Source: Candidatus Peribacteria bacterium (lineage in GTDB: Bacteria > Patescibacteriota > Gracilibacteria > Peribacterales > Peribacteraceae). Taken from it: a stretch of 64,000 nt of DNA. This document shows, piece by piece, positions 1 through 10,118 of the stretch. How positions within the stretch are numbered: the stretch's first letter is position 1; each line of letters begins with the position of its first letter. A model generated the notes under the pieces. The model was not told where the DNA came from and did not search any database. It saw nothing but the letters and a program-made list of their open reading frames with translations. Location of the stretch: contig JAQBQQ010000006.1 of NCBI GenBank assembly GCA_028286915.1, positions 1 through 64,000 of the forward strand, given 5' to 3'. Both the position numbers and the translations under genes were made by a program.

Positions 1-1
1 T

Positions 2-622
2 GAAACCTGCCGCACATCTTATGAGTTTGATACTCGTACTGTGCAGCAGATACTGCTTGGGTTCGACGCGAACTTTGAGGAGTATATGAACGGTTCTCTG
101 GAGCCGCTTACTTTACAGGATGGCTATGAGGCTGAAAAAAGAAACGGTTTTGCGTATGTGAATAAAGCTGATCCAGAAGCAAGAGTAAAAATGCGAAGAG
201 ATGGCTTGGATTTTTGCGTTTTTCTTAAGCAGGGAACCGATGACAAAGCAGGGACATATTCTGTGATGAATTGGAGAGAGAAAAATACATTTGCTATGTC
301 GGCTTTCTATTCATTGTTAAATATTGCCGAAATAATGAAGCAGCAAAATCCAAATATATCTCTGGAGACAGTGAGAGAAACAATGAAGATTTATATATCG
401 TCACGTAGCAGAAATAACCCGGTAACAGGCATGTGGGGAGGTTGTGAGGCTGGGGGAAACGGTTCAGGCAAAAGCGCTTTCGGTACGGAAGAGCAGCTTA
501 TTGTTATAGAAGAAGCAGTGAAACTATTGGAAGATGAGCATTCAAATAATACATATTCCAAAACGCAGTCAGTACCCGTAGGTGTACCAGCTCTTGTCCG
601 CAGAGGAGAGAGAAGATACTAA
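2..622 (+). CDS. Hypothetical protein, 5'-truncated by window edge (reading frame open back to base 2)
   Basis: Supplied ORF 41..622; the same frame is open upstream (ETCRTSYEFDTRT-VQQ...), so the true start lies outside the window. Confidence 0.6.
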   Translation, partial: ETCRTSYEFDTRTVQQILLGFDANFEEYMNGSLEPLTLQDGYEAEKRNGFAYVNKADPEARVKMRRDGLDFCVFLKQGTDDKAGTYSVMNWREKNTFAMSAFYSLLNIAEIMKQQNPNISLETVRETMKIYISSRSRNNPVTGMWGGCEAGGNGSGKSAFGTEEQLIVIEEAVKLLEDEHSNNTYSKTQSVPVGVPALVRRGERRY

Positions 623-632
623 AAACAGTTTT

Positions 633-1517
633 TCATAACATTGATTCATCCAGATTCCTTGTCTTATTTATCATTTCCACCTGTCGCTGCTTTGCCCGGA
701 CCACATTGCGGAGCAGGCTGGCAACTGTCATAGGTCCGACACCCCCTGGAGTTGGCGTAATGGCTGATGCCACTTCTGAGACAGAAATAAAATCCGTATC
801 GCCTTTGAGCCCTTCTTCATCACGGCTCACGCCGATATCTATGACAACTGCACCGGGTTTAACCATATCGGCTGTAATCATTCCAGGCTTGCCGACGGCA
901 CAGAAAAGAATGTCCGCTTGTTTTGTAATGAGCGAGAGGCCGGCAGTTTTGCTGTGACACACGGTAACCGTTGCGCCACGGTTGAGTAGCATGATAGCCA
1001 ATGGTTTGCCCACAATGTTGCTGCGGCCTACCACGACGGCGTGTTGTCCTTCTATCGGCACCTTATAGTAATGTAATAATTCAATGACGCCGGCGGGCGT
1101 TGCCGGGGGTAAATCCTCAAACTCTTTGGAGAGAAATGTTTTGCCGAGGTTATATGCCCCAAAACCATCCACGTCTTTTGTCGGCGTAATGGCACGCAGA
1201 ATTTGCGGCGTGTGTTTTTCCAATTGTTTTGGCAGCGGCAGCTGGATAATAAAACCGCTCACGTCCGGTTCGCGGTTTAAATTCTCAATGAGCATCATGA
1301 GTTCCGGCAAACCGGTTTCTTCCGCCAGTTGAATATGTTCATGACGCATGCCGATGGCTTCGCAGCTCTTCAGTTTTTGCTTTATATAACTATTACTGGC
1401 GGCATTGTCGCCTGCCTGGACAACGACAAGTTTTGGATCGAGCTGTTTCACCTTTTTCTTGAGTGTCTCAAGAATGGCAGTTGCCACTTCGGTACCGGAG
1501 AGAATGCGTGCAGTCAT
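633..1517 (-). CDS. folD: Bifunctional methylenetetrahydrofolate dehydrogenase/cyclohydrolase
   Basis: FolD motifs: SYIKQKLKSCEAIGM, QLPLP, PTKDVDGF, VVGRSNIVGKP, TPTPGGVGPMTVA. Confidence 0.97.
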   Translation of the reverse strand: MTARILSGTEVATAILETLKKKVKQLDPKLVVVQAGDNAASNSYIKQKLKSCEAIGMRHEHIQLAEETGLPELMMLIENLNREPDVSGFIIQLPLPKQLEKHTPQILRAITPTKDVDGFGAYNLGKTFLSKEFEDLPPATPAGVIELLHYYKVPIEGQHAVVVGRSNIVGKPLAIMLLNRGATVTVCHSKTAGLSLITKQADILFCAVGKPGMITADMVKPGAVVIDIGVSRDEEGLKGDTDFISVSEVASAITPTPGGVGPMTVASLLRNVVRAKQRQVEMINKTRNLDESML

Positions 1518-1522
1518 GAAAG

Positions 1523-2116
1523 TTACAGGGATGGATGCTGAATGAGTTGAAAAATAGTTTCGGCTACTTCCTCTTTGGCGCCGGAAGTATCTACGCAGTG
1601 AACGGACTTGTCTGCTGCTGCGTAGGACAGATAGCCGTCATATATTTTTTTCTGAAATTCTGATTTTTCAAACAAATCATGATCATTCCGCCGGGCAAGC
1701 CGCTCCTGGCATACCTCGAAGGGCGGTAGAGTAAAAACAGTAACAGCCGGCTTGGGAAAGAATCGGTTTATGCCTGCCAGCCATGCAAAATCCATGCCAA
1801 GTGCTTCACCGTAGATAAGAGTGGAGGGGGCATAGCGGTCGCTTACGACGGTTTTTCCTTCCTGTAATGCCGGCTGAATTACATTTTCCACGTGCCAGGC
1901 TCTATCAGCGCAAAAAAGCAGTTGTAGTGCGGATGGCGGAAGTTTTTCCTCGCCGTTTAGTATCCGTCGTATCCAGAGGCCAATTGGCCCTTGTGATGGC
2001 TCGGCTGTTAAAAGCACGGGCGTACCTTCGCGTTCAAGGCGTTCGGCAAAGGCCTTTGCCTGGAATGTAGTACCGGCACCGTCCGGGCCTTCGAAGACAA
2101 TAAAGCGGTCAGTCAT
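1523..2116 (-). CDS. tmk: Thymidylate kinase
   Basis: FIVFEGPDGAGTTFQ P-loop and DRYAPSTLIYG motif; start placed at MTDRF; adjacent to folD. Confidence 0.93.
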   Translation of the reverse strand: MTDRFIVFEGPDGAGTTFQAKAFAERLEREGTPVLLTAEPSQGPIGLWIRRILNGEEKLPPSALQLLFCADRAWHVENVIQPALQEGKTVVSDRYAPSTLIYGEALGMDFAWLAGINRFFPKPAVTVFTLPPFEVCQERLARRNDHDLFEKSEFQKKIYDGYLSYAAADKSVHCVDTSGAKEEVAETIFQLIQHPSL

Positions 2117-2247
2117 GAGTGTAAGTATATGGTAAATTATAATGTACGATAGTTTGACCAATATGATTAATTTGACATATTAATAATTTATGTCTAAACT
2201 ATTAATGTTGATTCTTTGTATCTCTTGTTCCTTTACAGGAGTTTCTC

Positions 2248-2700
2248 ATGACTGCGACTGACAGCGTCAAGTCTCCTCGTCAGCAGCCCCACATCTGCCT
2301 GGGTATTTCTCACAACTCGATGCAGTTGCCGCACATTGCATTTTTGACGCGACAGCAGCAGGAAGGCAGGGGTTATAACGTCTTCATGTCGTTGCCGCCT
2401 TTGAAATCTCGCATGGGTAAAACGGCATACGCACTATTTGCCTCGGACAGCCTGGCGGAAAATAATCCGGGCGGCTCAGGAATTCTTGCTGCTGCATTCC
2501 TTATGGGATGGAAGCATGGAGCAGGTGAATATGACCCGGCTCTGGCCGAGGACACAGGACTCGCCGGTAAGGCGTGGTCGTATGAAGGTCTGGCCGAATT
2601 CATCAGCCGGATCAATCCTCGTGGGAAGACTGATTTGCTCCAGCTTCTCACTCACGTGCGGAACATGGGAGCTGACGTCCGGCAGAGAATTTTTTCTTGA
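2248..2700 (+). CDS. Hypothetical protein
   Basis: 150 aa ORF with upstream AGGAG and downstream strong hairpin. Confidence 0.65.
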   Translation: MTATDSVKSPRQQPHICLGISHNSMQLPHIAFLTRQQQEGRGYNVFMSLPPLKSRMGKTAYALFASDSLAENNPGGSGILAAAFLMGWKHGAGEYDPALAEDTGLAGKAWSYEGLAEFISRINPRGKTDLLQLLTHVRNMGADVRQRIFS

Positions 2701-2713
2701 GTTACAGTCAACA

Positions 2714-2740
2714 GCCCGGCTACCACTTCGGTAGCCGGGC
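2714..2740 (+). terminator. Hairpin terminator
   Basis: GCCCGGCTACC-acttc-GGTAGCCGGGC, 11 bp perfect stem. Confidence 0.7.
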
Positions 2741-2758
2741 AATTTATATGTAAAAAAT

Positions 2759-5308
2759 TTAATACATTCGTATTCCTCCGCCCTGCTCAACGGGCAGATC
2801 AATTTTGTTTTGGAACGATATATTGCCCTTGGCGTGGCTTTGTACGCCATCCTGGCCGATGGTAAGCAGAGAATCCTTGATACGGATAATGCGTTCCACA
2901 TCTTTGCCGTACAAGTTCTCGCCCGATTTCACAATGTCATCATTGGTGTAGTGAGTAATTTTGCCTTGCAGGTCGAAGCCGTTTTTAAGGCTCAGATTGT
3001 AGACATACGCACCTTGGAAAGTGGTAACGGCGTATTTTTCCTCCGGCTTTTTGTTCACGTCTTCCGGCCGGTATGTCATGACACGGACAGGGAAAGAGAG
3101 AAGACCAGTATCTTTATCAAACAACAATGCATGGTGGTCGTATAGCAGGGGACTGTCGGTACCACGGTCCCCAATAACTTCTTTGGCAATTTCCTTCGGA
3201 TTATTCACATCAGACACATCGAACAGACCTATTTTCATGCCAAGTACAGCCGTATAATAGACGGCGTTATTACTGTGCACCTTGTCGGCGTCTATGGTTT
3301 CATCCACGTCTTTTCCAAAACCGATGAGATGCGTTTCATCGTACGGGTGCAGGTAATTGCTGTAGCCGGGAATTTTAAGCTTGCCCAAAACCTTCGGGTT
3401 GCGCGGGTCGGTGGTATCAATGACAAACAATGGATCAACCGTTTTGAATGTCACCAGATAGGCGCGGTTGCCCATAAAGCGGACCGAGTAGATAGTTTCA
3501 CCCGGCGCCAGATTCTCCAGCTTTCCGACTGTCTGCATATCCGTATTCAGGATATACACGTTATTCTGGGACACGGAATGCTCGCCGCTTATTTGTTCGG
3601 TTGTTGTGGCAATACGGAACGTGTTGTTATTTTCATCCATGGAAAACTGATTCAAAATATGACCGTTCACCGAGCCCTGCGCTTGCATCTTGAGGCCCGT
3701 ATCAGAAATACCGAAGCGGAAAATATTTGTTGTTTCATTGCTGGTCGGGTTAGCCGAATCCCAATTGTAATTCCACTGCGTACCAGCCACGTACAGATTA
3801 TTCAATGATGAGTACACATTGTCGGCGTTGCCAAGAATAACATCGCGCTGCACTTCTTTCTGTAAGTCATTCGTTGGGACGACGGCGGTAATAAGATACT
3901 GAGGCGATGGCTCATGCGGCAGAATGGAAATGCGGTTGCAGCTCACCACCGGCTTGTCCGTTACCTTTACGGCACTATCACTGAACTTCGGCACAATGTC
4001 CGCTTCGGTGGCTTTTAAAAGCGGCACAGGTCCGCCCCAGTACATGCCCTGGTTTAGCACCAGGTATAACTTGTCGCCGATTTTGCGCGTGGAGACTTTA
4101 TTTCCTTCCAAGCTGACTGTGCGCGTAATCTTCGGCTTGGTTTTATCGGTTACATCGTAGATGTGCACCTCTGTTCTGGCTGCGCGGTAGATGGGCATAA
4201 AGCCGGGCGCCATTTTCCTGTCCGTCATAGGCGAATAAATAGGGCCTGGGCTGGAGGCGCTGCCAATGACCGTCAGAATATTTCCATCCACATATAAGTC
4301 CTGGGCGTAGTAATTATCTGTCGATACATTGATGGTTGCCATTTCTTTCATGGCGCTGGCCGGATCAGCCTGAACGATAACCACTTTGCCGTTACGGACA
4401 ATGTACAAATAGGTGCCGTCTGTTTTTACGATGTCCGCTTCGTCCACACCATCCACCTGCACGTTTGTTTTGGAGTAATCGGTATTTGATGTACCGGCAG
4501 CGGCAGGAGCCGTGACAGATTTTTGAGCTGCTCCCATGGCGTCTATCATCGGCATTGCCTCGTTCATTATTCCTCCACGGTTAGACATAAATGAAGGGCC
4601 GGCAGATTGCGAGAAGGCCTTAATGTCCTCACACGAAGTTGCAACCTGTACTTTATCGGATGCAAAGTTCACTTTGGCATTCGGGTTCATAATATTCAGC
4701 ACGCCAATAGCCGGCTGATCCGTTTTCTTCTCGGAAATCCGCCACATCATCTCCGCCATTTCGCCGCGCGTAATAGGTTTATCAAGTTTGTTGATGGTCG
4801 GCGGAATAGCTTTGGATGATTCGAATGCAGACGTGAAAGGTGTGTACCAGTCACCATAATTCTCCTGAACTTTCTTCTGCTTATATGCAAGAGACAAAAT
4901 CTTTGTCGCCTCCACAAAACTGATGTTCTGGCTCGGATGGAAAGTCCCGTCACTCGGATAGCCGGAAACAAATCCCTGGGCGTAGGCCCGGCATACGGCA
5001 TTGGCAAACCATTCATTTTTTATATCAGGTGCACAATTGGCGGAATCTTTTCTTTCACCAAGGTTATTTGTCGCACGCATGATAATTTGTACGAACTCCG
5101 CACGGTTAATAGTACTGCCCGGCTTGAATGATTTGTCGGCATAGCCTTCCAGAATACCTTTTGCCTGCAAAGCTTCGATAGCCGTTTTATAGGGTGTTGA
5201 TGTTGAGACATCGGAAAAAGACGCAAGTGCGCTCATAGGTATAAGCGTTGCACAGAGCGAAGCAACCGCAATAGCGCTGCCGGTTCTGGTAAGAAGATTC
5301 CGTTTCAT
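2759..5308 (-). CDS. Secreted SLH-domain protein with C-terminal beta-propeller domain (COG4880/Beta_propel-like)
   Basis: N-terminal signal; SLH motif FSDVSTSTPYKTAIEALQAKGILEGYADKSFKPGSTINRAEFV; NVQVDGVDEADIVKTDGTYLYIV motif. Confidence 0.9.
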   Translation of the reverse strand: MKRNLLTRTGSAIAVASLCATLIPMSALASFSDVSTSTPYKTAIEALQAKGILEGYADKSFKPGSTINRAEFVQIIMRATNNLGERKDSANCAPDIKNEWFANAVCRAYAQGFVSGYPSDGTFHPSQNISFVEATKILSLAYKQKKVQENYGDWYTPFTSAFESSKAIPPTINKLDKPITRGEMAEMMWRISEKKTDQPAIGVLNIMNPNAKVNFASDKVQVATSCEDIKAFSQSAGPSFMSNRGGIMNEAMPMIDAMGAAQKSVTAPAAAGTSNTDYSKTNVQVDGVDEADIVKTDGTYLYIVRNGKVVIVQADPASAMKEMATINVSTDNYYAQDLYVDGNILTVIGSASSPGPIYSPMTDRKMAPGFMPIYRAARTEVHIYDVTDKTKPKITRTVSLEGNKVSTRKIGDKLYLVLNQGMYWGGPVPLLKATEADIVPKFSDSAVKVTDKPVVSCNRISILPHEPSPQYLITAVVPTNDLQKEVQRDVILGNADNVYSSLNNLYVAGTQWNYNWDSANPTSNETTNIFRFGISDTGLKMQAQGSVNGHILNQFSMDENNNTFRIATTTEQISGEHSVSQNNVYILNTDMQTVGKLENLAPGETIYSVRFMGNRAYLVTFKTVDPLFVIDTTDPRNPKVLGKLKIPGYSNYLHPYDETHLIGFGKDVDETIDADKVHSNNAVYYTAVLGMKIGLFDVSDVNNPKEIAKEVIGDRGTDSPLLYDHHALLFDKDTGLLSFPVRVMTYRPEDVNKKPEEKYAVTTFQGAYVYNLSLKNGFDLQGKITHYTNDDIVKSGENLYGKDVERIIRIKDSLLTIGQDGVQSHAKGNISFQNKIDLPVEQGGGIRMY

Positions 5309-5404
5309 AGAAGGAGGGAGGGAAAGAATTCTAACAGGGATAACGACCAGTATGCCAAAAGGTTACACGCAAAAGGAATGGATTGGCCGGAACGTCAAAC
5401 TAAA

Positions 5405-5430
5405 AGAGCGGATGACTCTGCATCCGCTCT
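5405..5430 (-). terminator. Hairpin terminator
   Basis: AGAGCGGATG-actctg-CATCCGCTCT. Confidence 0.65.
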
Positions 5431-5452
5431 GTTGTTCACATCTCTGTAGTTT

Positions 5453-7207
5453 TTATTTACAGCTATCGACAGTAACAGCGCCCGAACCGGATAATGGGTG
5501 TTGTGACTGTAAGGTGTTCAAATCATCATAATGGACATTTCCTCTTTGGATAAACGGCGACTCATACGAGGCCTCATATTCATGCTGGTCCGAAGCGAGA
5601 TCCACATTATTCAGCACCTGGTAATCAGCAATTTCCTGCACCACGCAGTTAACGGTAGCCTGTAAATGGTTTTGAGTGGCAATTTTCTCCGCTGCATTGC
5701 CGCTATTATTATATTCCTGCCATTTTTCCGTATCTCCATAATGAATATGGAGTGTATCTAATTTACTTTGCAAATACTGGGCGGCGGATTTTTTGTGAGC
5801 CAGTTGTTTCGTGTTTACCACTGTGCCCGGTATGCGCAAAGTTTCCACCGTCTGCTGCAGCCTGGTCGTAATGTCCAGCCAGCCGCCAATGGCATCGGCA
5901 GACAGATTGGCAATGTAGACGTCGTCTTTCGGCTGGCTCCGCGGAGGAATGGAATCGGCAATGGCGGCATCCATATTCGTGGCATTCAGGTAGCCAAACA
6001 CAAGTGTGGATAAGCCAAGAGCACCGATAATAAGATATTTCTCACGCATGTTCTGCCACAGTGTAAAGAGAAGAAGCAGCAACAGAATGCCTGCCAGTCA
6101 TGCAAGAAATACCAGGCCGATAATACGGACACGGGTAAAACCGTACATATCCATGTACATCCAGTTTCGGCGCAATGCTGAACCGAGCAGGGCAAATAAC
6201 TCAACAGTTAACACGGTTCCGACTATCTGCAGGCTGACACGTTCTTTCAAAGCTTTCACTTCGCGCTGCTTTAGAATAACGACATATGTCACAAGACAGC
6301 CGAAGAATGTAGAAATGAGAAGTTCCAGAAAACCGTTCCGTACGTAGTCCGCATAGGTAATGTCCAGCACCTTAAACGCGGCATCGGAGGCAAACAGGTA
6401 CCTGGCTTGTACAAAGAGAAAAAGCCCGAATAGCAAACTGAGCGCCAGTGTGGGGATGAATAACTCCAGATAACCGAAGAAGCGGAGCGTCGGGATATTT
6501 TTTGTCGTATCAGCGTGAAAGCGGACAGTGAGGTTTACCAGAAGCGCCAGAGCTAGAATGATGGAAATGACAGTCCGGCCAAGCGCCTGCTCGCGTACCT
6601 GGCGGATCATCAGTTCAAAGACGGGGTCCGCCTGGGAAAGCAGAACGGCAAAGAACAGCAGCAGAACAACCGTGAAAATGACAGTTTTTATAACCGTCGC
6701 CATTCCAGGGTGCTTGTCCGACCGGACAGCCGATGCGGAGCGGAACAGCAGGGGAATCTGCATCAGGCTTTTGCCTATAAATTGAAACCCGGTCTTCACT
6801 TTCCAGAGCCCGTGCCATTGCACTGCATCTATGCTCCGCATAATAAACAGGCTGACAATACTCGCCAGTATAACCACCACATTCACCTCCTGCACAAACT
6901 CATTATTGCGGAAGCCAGACAAAAGCCCGGCAACCACACCCACTGCGGCAATGTACCAGGCAAACCATGTTCGTTTCTCCGGTTCAAAGGTAAGGAATAT
7001 AGCGGCAATAATGCTGATGCCAAACAATCCCCAGCCAATACCAAAGCCCATCTTATAAGCGAAAATGTTATACCCAAGCAGTGCCAAACCCAGTGCCCAC
7101 AATGTATAGCGCGGCACATGGATGTCGGGCGGCTCTTTGTCCCTGGTAAACACCTGCGCTATAGCGAATACAAACAGACCGATAAGGAGCAGAAAAAGCA
7201 AAGCCAT
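5453..7207 (-). pseudogene. DUF4153/DUF4173-like multi-spanning membrane protein interrupted by in-frame TGA (6098-6100); ORF track splits it into 6098..7207 and 5453..6082
   Basis: Both ORFs are in the same frame; reading through the TGA gives continuous sequence ...RVRIIGLVFLA-*-LAGILLLLLFTLWQNMREKYLI... Confidence 0.75.
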
Positions 7208-7480
7208 GGGCTTGGGCTGGGAAGTAATGAAAGATTTCCACGATAGGCGTTTGGACTAAAGAGTCAAATACGAATGGTTACAAAAAATAGGATTGGCGCA
7301 TTTGTTTGTCATATTTTGATCGGCACCGCACCCGGTACCCAGGTACCGCAGCCGTGGAAGGCTGCTCTGTTGGTGGAAATAATTCAACACGCAGAGCACC
7401 GTGCTTGACGCGGGGGACAATAAAAAATGAATGGTAAATCCACGGCTATTTTGATAAAGGTCCGCGGATGGACAAAAAAA

Positions 7481-7500
7481 ACCGGGAGCGAACTCCCGGT
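7481..7500 (-). terminator. Rho-independent terminator
   Basis: ACCGGGAG-cgaa-CTCCCGGT followed on minus strand by a T tract. Confidence 0.8.
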
Positions 7501-7600
7501 AGTTGATCAATGCACTACGACAATGCTAGCTTTCGTTTCACGCCAGCCAAAGTAACACTCCAGTGCCAAGCAGATGAATGCAATGAGAAGTGAGTGCTGG

Positions 7601-7831
7601 TCAGGAGTGCAAGAAGTAACAGAAAAACCCGATAAGGCCTGCCGTTGACGCCCCGCATGCCCATGCGAATTTGCATCTGCCAAATGAAAAAGGAATCATA
7701 GTAGCGTACAGAATTGCGAGCAAAGAAGTATTTTCCCTGCTCACGAGATTCAAGGTACTTGCGAACATCAATGCACATAGTGCAGCGGTGTCCCAGAAAC
7801 CAGGCAGAAAGCTCTTCGTGCGGTCGCTCAT
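7601..7831 (-). CDS. Small hydrophobic membrane protein, 76 aa
   Basis: Strong SD AAGGAGAG upstream of ATG at 7831; two hydrophobic segments; followed by terminator. Confidence 0.75.
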   Translation of the reverse strand: MSDRTKSFLPGFWDTAALCALMFASTLNLVSRENTSLLAILYATMIPFSFGRCKFAWACGASTAGLIGFFCYFLHS

Positions 7832-7901
7832 GGCAACTCTCCTTATTCTGCGGTGTTTGAAGAGATCAACAAGATGACTATAGTATTATTTTATAAAAAG
7901 A

Positions 7902-7925
7902 AAAGACCGGAGCGCTCCGGTCTTT
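7902..7925 (-). terminator. Terminator after groEL
   Basis: AAAGACCGGAGC/GCTCCGGTCTTT perfect palindrome. Confidence 0.8.
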
Positions 7926-7965
7926 CTCTTGTTTCCCTTGAGTCACCTGTTTCTCCTGTACCCCT

Positions 7966-9618
7966 TTAGTAATCCATCCCGCCCATACCTCCCATGCCAC
8001 CCATTCCTCCTTCCGGCATGCCACCGGGGCCACCCTTTGGCTCAGGAATATCGGTAACGGCTACTTCCAGCGTAAGGAACATAGCGGCTACGGATGCAGC
8101 ATTCTCCAGTGCGGAGCGCGTTACTTTCTTCGGGTCGATGATCATGGCTTTTACCAAGTCCTCGTACTCGCCGGTAAGGGCGTTGTAACCAACATTGCCT
8201 TTGTAATTATTCATCACGTTGTTTACCACTACCTTTCCTTCTGCGCCGGCGTTGTCGGCAATCTGGCGGGCCGGGTAGGTGAGGGCATTGCGAACAATGT
8301 CGATACCAATGAGTTCGTCTTCATTCTTGGTCTTAATCTTATTCAGAGATTCAATGGCACGGATGTACGCCGTTCCACCTCCCGGGACAATACCTTCTTC
8401 GGCTGCGGCGCGGGTTGCGGACAGTGCATCCTCCACGCGGTGCTGCTTCTCTTTCTGTTCAATCTCGGTTGCGGCGCCTACTTTTACCACGGCTACACCA
8501 CCGGACAGTTTTGCCAGACGTTCCTGGAGCTTCTCGCGGTCGAAGTCGGACTTCGTTGCTTCCATAAGCGACTTTATTTCCGCTACGCGCTCGGCAATGG
8601 CTTTTTTGTTGCCGCCGCCTTCAATAATGACACAGTCTTCCTTGCTGGCAATAACACGGCGTGCCGTACCCAGGTCTTCAATGGTTGCGTTTTCCAGCTT
8701 CAAACCTACTTCTTCGGAAATAACGCGGCCACCGGTAAGAACGGCAATGTCCTTTAAAATATCTTTGCGGCGGTCACCGAATGCCGGTGCCTTTACGGCC
8801 AAAGTGGAGAATGTTCCGCGCAGCTTGTTTAATACCAGGGTAGTAAGCGCTTCGCCTTCTATGTTTTCCGAAATAATCACCAGTTCTTTACGGCCTTTCT
8901 GAGCCAGACTTTCCAGAAGAGGCAGAATTTCCTGAACGGAAGCGATCTTTTTATCGGTCAACAAAATATAGGGACGGTCATAAATGGCCTTCATACTGGC
9001 GGAATCCGTCACAAAGTACGGAGAAATATATCCCTGATCAAACTGCATGCCTTCTACATATTCTTTTTCAATGCCGAGTGTCTGGCCGGCTTCCACCGTT
9101 ACCACTCCGTCTTTGCCCACTTCATCAATCACCTCGGCGATCACGGCGCCAATCTCTGCATCCTGAGCGGAAATAGTGGCGACGGCGGCGTACTCTTCTT
9201 TCTTGGAAATCGTCTTCTTCTGTGTTTCCAAATGTGCACTCACCGCTTCCACGGCTTTCATAATTCCGTTCTTAATGCTGATGGCATTCTTGCCGGAACC
9301 AAGGTGCTTGAGACCTTCCTGCATAATAGCGTACGCCATAACGGTTGCGGTTGTGGTTCCGTCACCGGCAGCGTCGTTGGTCTTGGTTGCTGCCTGCTTC
9401 ACCAGTTCCACACCCATGTTTTCAAATGGATCCGGCAGTTCGATTTCTTTGGCAACCGATACACCGTCTTTGGTGACGACCGGTCCGCCGTACTTTTTGT
9501 CCATAGCCACGTTGCGGCCAAGGGGTCCCATGGTGGCGGACACTGCCTGGACAAGTTTGGAGACGCCTTTTAAAAGCTTATCGCGGGCTTCGTTGCCGAA
9601 GAGAAGTTGTTTTGCCAT
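7966..9618 (-). CDS. groEL: Chaperonin GroEL (60 kDa)
   Basis: Full-length GroEL, GDGTTTATV motif, GGM-rich tail. Confidence 0.99.
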   Translation of the reverse strand: MAKQLLFGNEARDKLLKGVSKLVQAVSATMGPLGRNVAMDKKYGGPVVTKDGVSVAKEIELPDPFENMGVELVKQAATKTNDAAGDGTTTATVMAYAIMQEGLKHLGSGKNAISIKNGIMKAVEAVSAHLETQKKTISKKEEYAAVATISAQDAEIGAVIAEVIDEVGKDGVVTVEAGQTLGIEKEYVEGMQFDQGYISPYFVTDSASMKAIYDRPYILLTDKKIASVQEILPLLESLAQKGRKELVIISENIEGEALTTLVLNKLRGTFSTLAVKAPAFGDRRKDILKDIAVLTGGRVISEEVGLKLENATIEDLGTARRVIASKEDCVIIEGGGNKKAIAERVAEIKSLMEATKSDFDREKLQERLAKLSGGVAVVKVGAATEIEQKEKQHRVEDALSATRAAAEEGIVPGGGTAYIRAIESLNKIKTKNEDELIGIDIVRNALTYPARQIADNAGAEGKVVVNNVMNNYKGNVGYNALTGEYEDLVKAMIIDPKKVTRSALENAASVAAMFLTLEVAVTDIPEPKGGPGGMPEGGMGGMGGMGGMDY

Positions 9619-9633
9619 AGGAATAAGGGGGAT

Positions 9634-9667
9634 CCGGCTTCGTCAGCCGTGGCTGACTGCGCCGAGA
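9634..9667. repeat. Copy A of dispersed hairpin repeat (CTTCGTCAGC-CGTG-GCTGACTGCGCCGAG)
   Basis: Similar to copies at 36075, 48164 and 55341; lies in the groES-groEL spacer. Confidence 0.6.
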
Positions 9668-9707
9668 TAAGTAAAATGTAGAATGTAAAATGAAAGATAT
9701 TTTCTGA

Positions 9708-10049
9708 TTATTCCACGATACCCAGGATGGAATCGAGGTGGAGGATTTTTACTTCCAGATCTTTACCATCGGTGGTCTTGAGTTTGACGTCGTCGCCGGC
9801 GTACTTGCCGAAGAGCACTTTGTCACCCAGCTTTAAAAACTCCGTCGGGTTTACGGACTCTTTGCCAAGACCGCCTTTACCAAGGGCAATCACTTCGCCT
9901 TCCTGTGGTTTTTCACCGGAAGCCGTGTCGGGAATAATGAGGCCGGAAGCCGTAACAGACTCCTTTTCCAGCGGACGTACTACAACCCTGTCCCCAATGG
10001 GACGGATGTTGACGGCCAACTTCGGAGTTTTGGGGGAAGCGGTTGCCAT
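9708..10049 (-). CDS. groES: Co-chaperonin GroES
   Basis: IRPIGDRVVVRPLEKE... GroES signature; upstream of groEL. Confidence 0.99.
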   Translation of the reverse strand: MATASPKTPKLAVNIRPIGDRVVVRPLEKESVTASGLIIPDTASGEKPQEGEVIALGKGGLGKESVNPTEFLKLGDKVLFGKYAGDDVKLKTTDGKDLEVKILHLDSILGIVE

Positions 10050-10118
10050 AGGTAAATTGAAGAAATAAATGAAAGAAATAAGCTGCGTGTCTGGTGCCGG
10101 TGCCGTGAATCTACTGCA

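Noticed and set aside
706-1541. Plus-strand ORFs inside folD (706..957, 1084..1332, 1329..1541) and many similar antisense ORFs across the track
   Set aside because: They are shadow frames of clearly identified genes on the other strand, with no family signal of their own.
5453-7207. Genome-wide UGA recoding (as in Gracilibacteria)
   Set aside because: TGA terminates several conserved genes here (transaldolase, rsmH, PKD gene), and no other recognised gene contains internal TGA.
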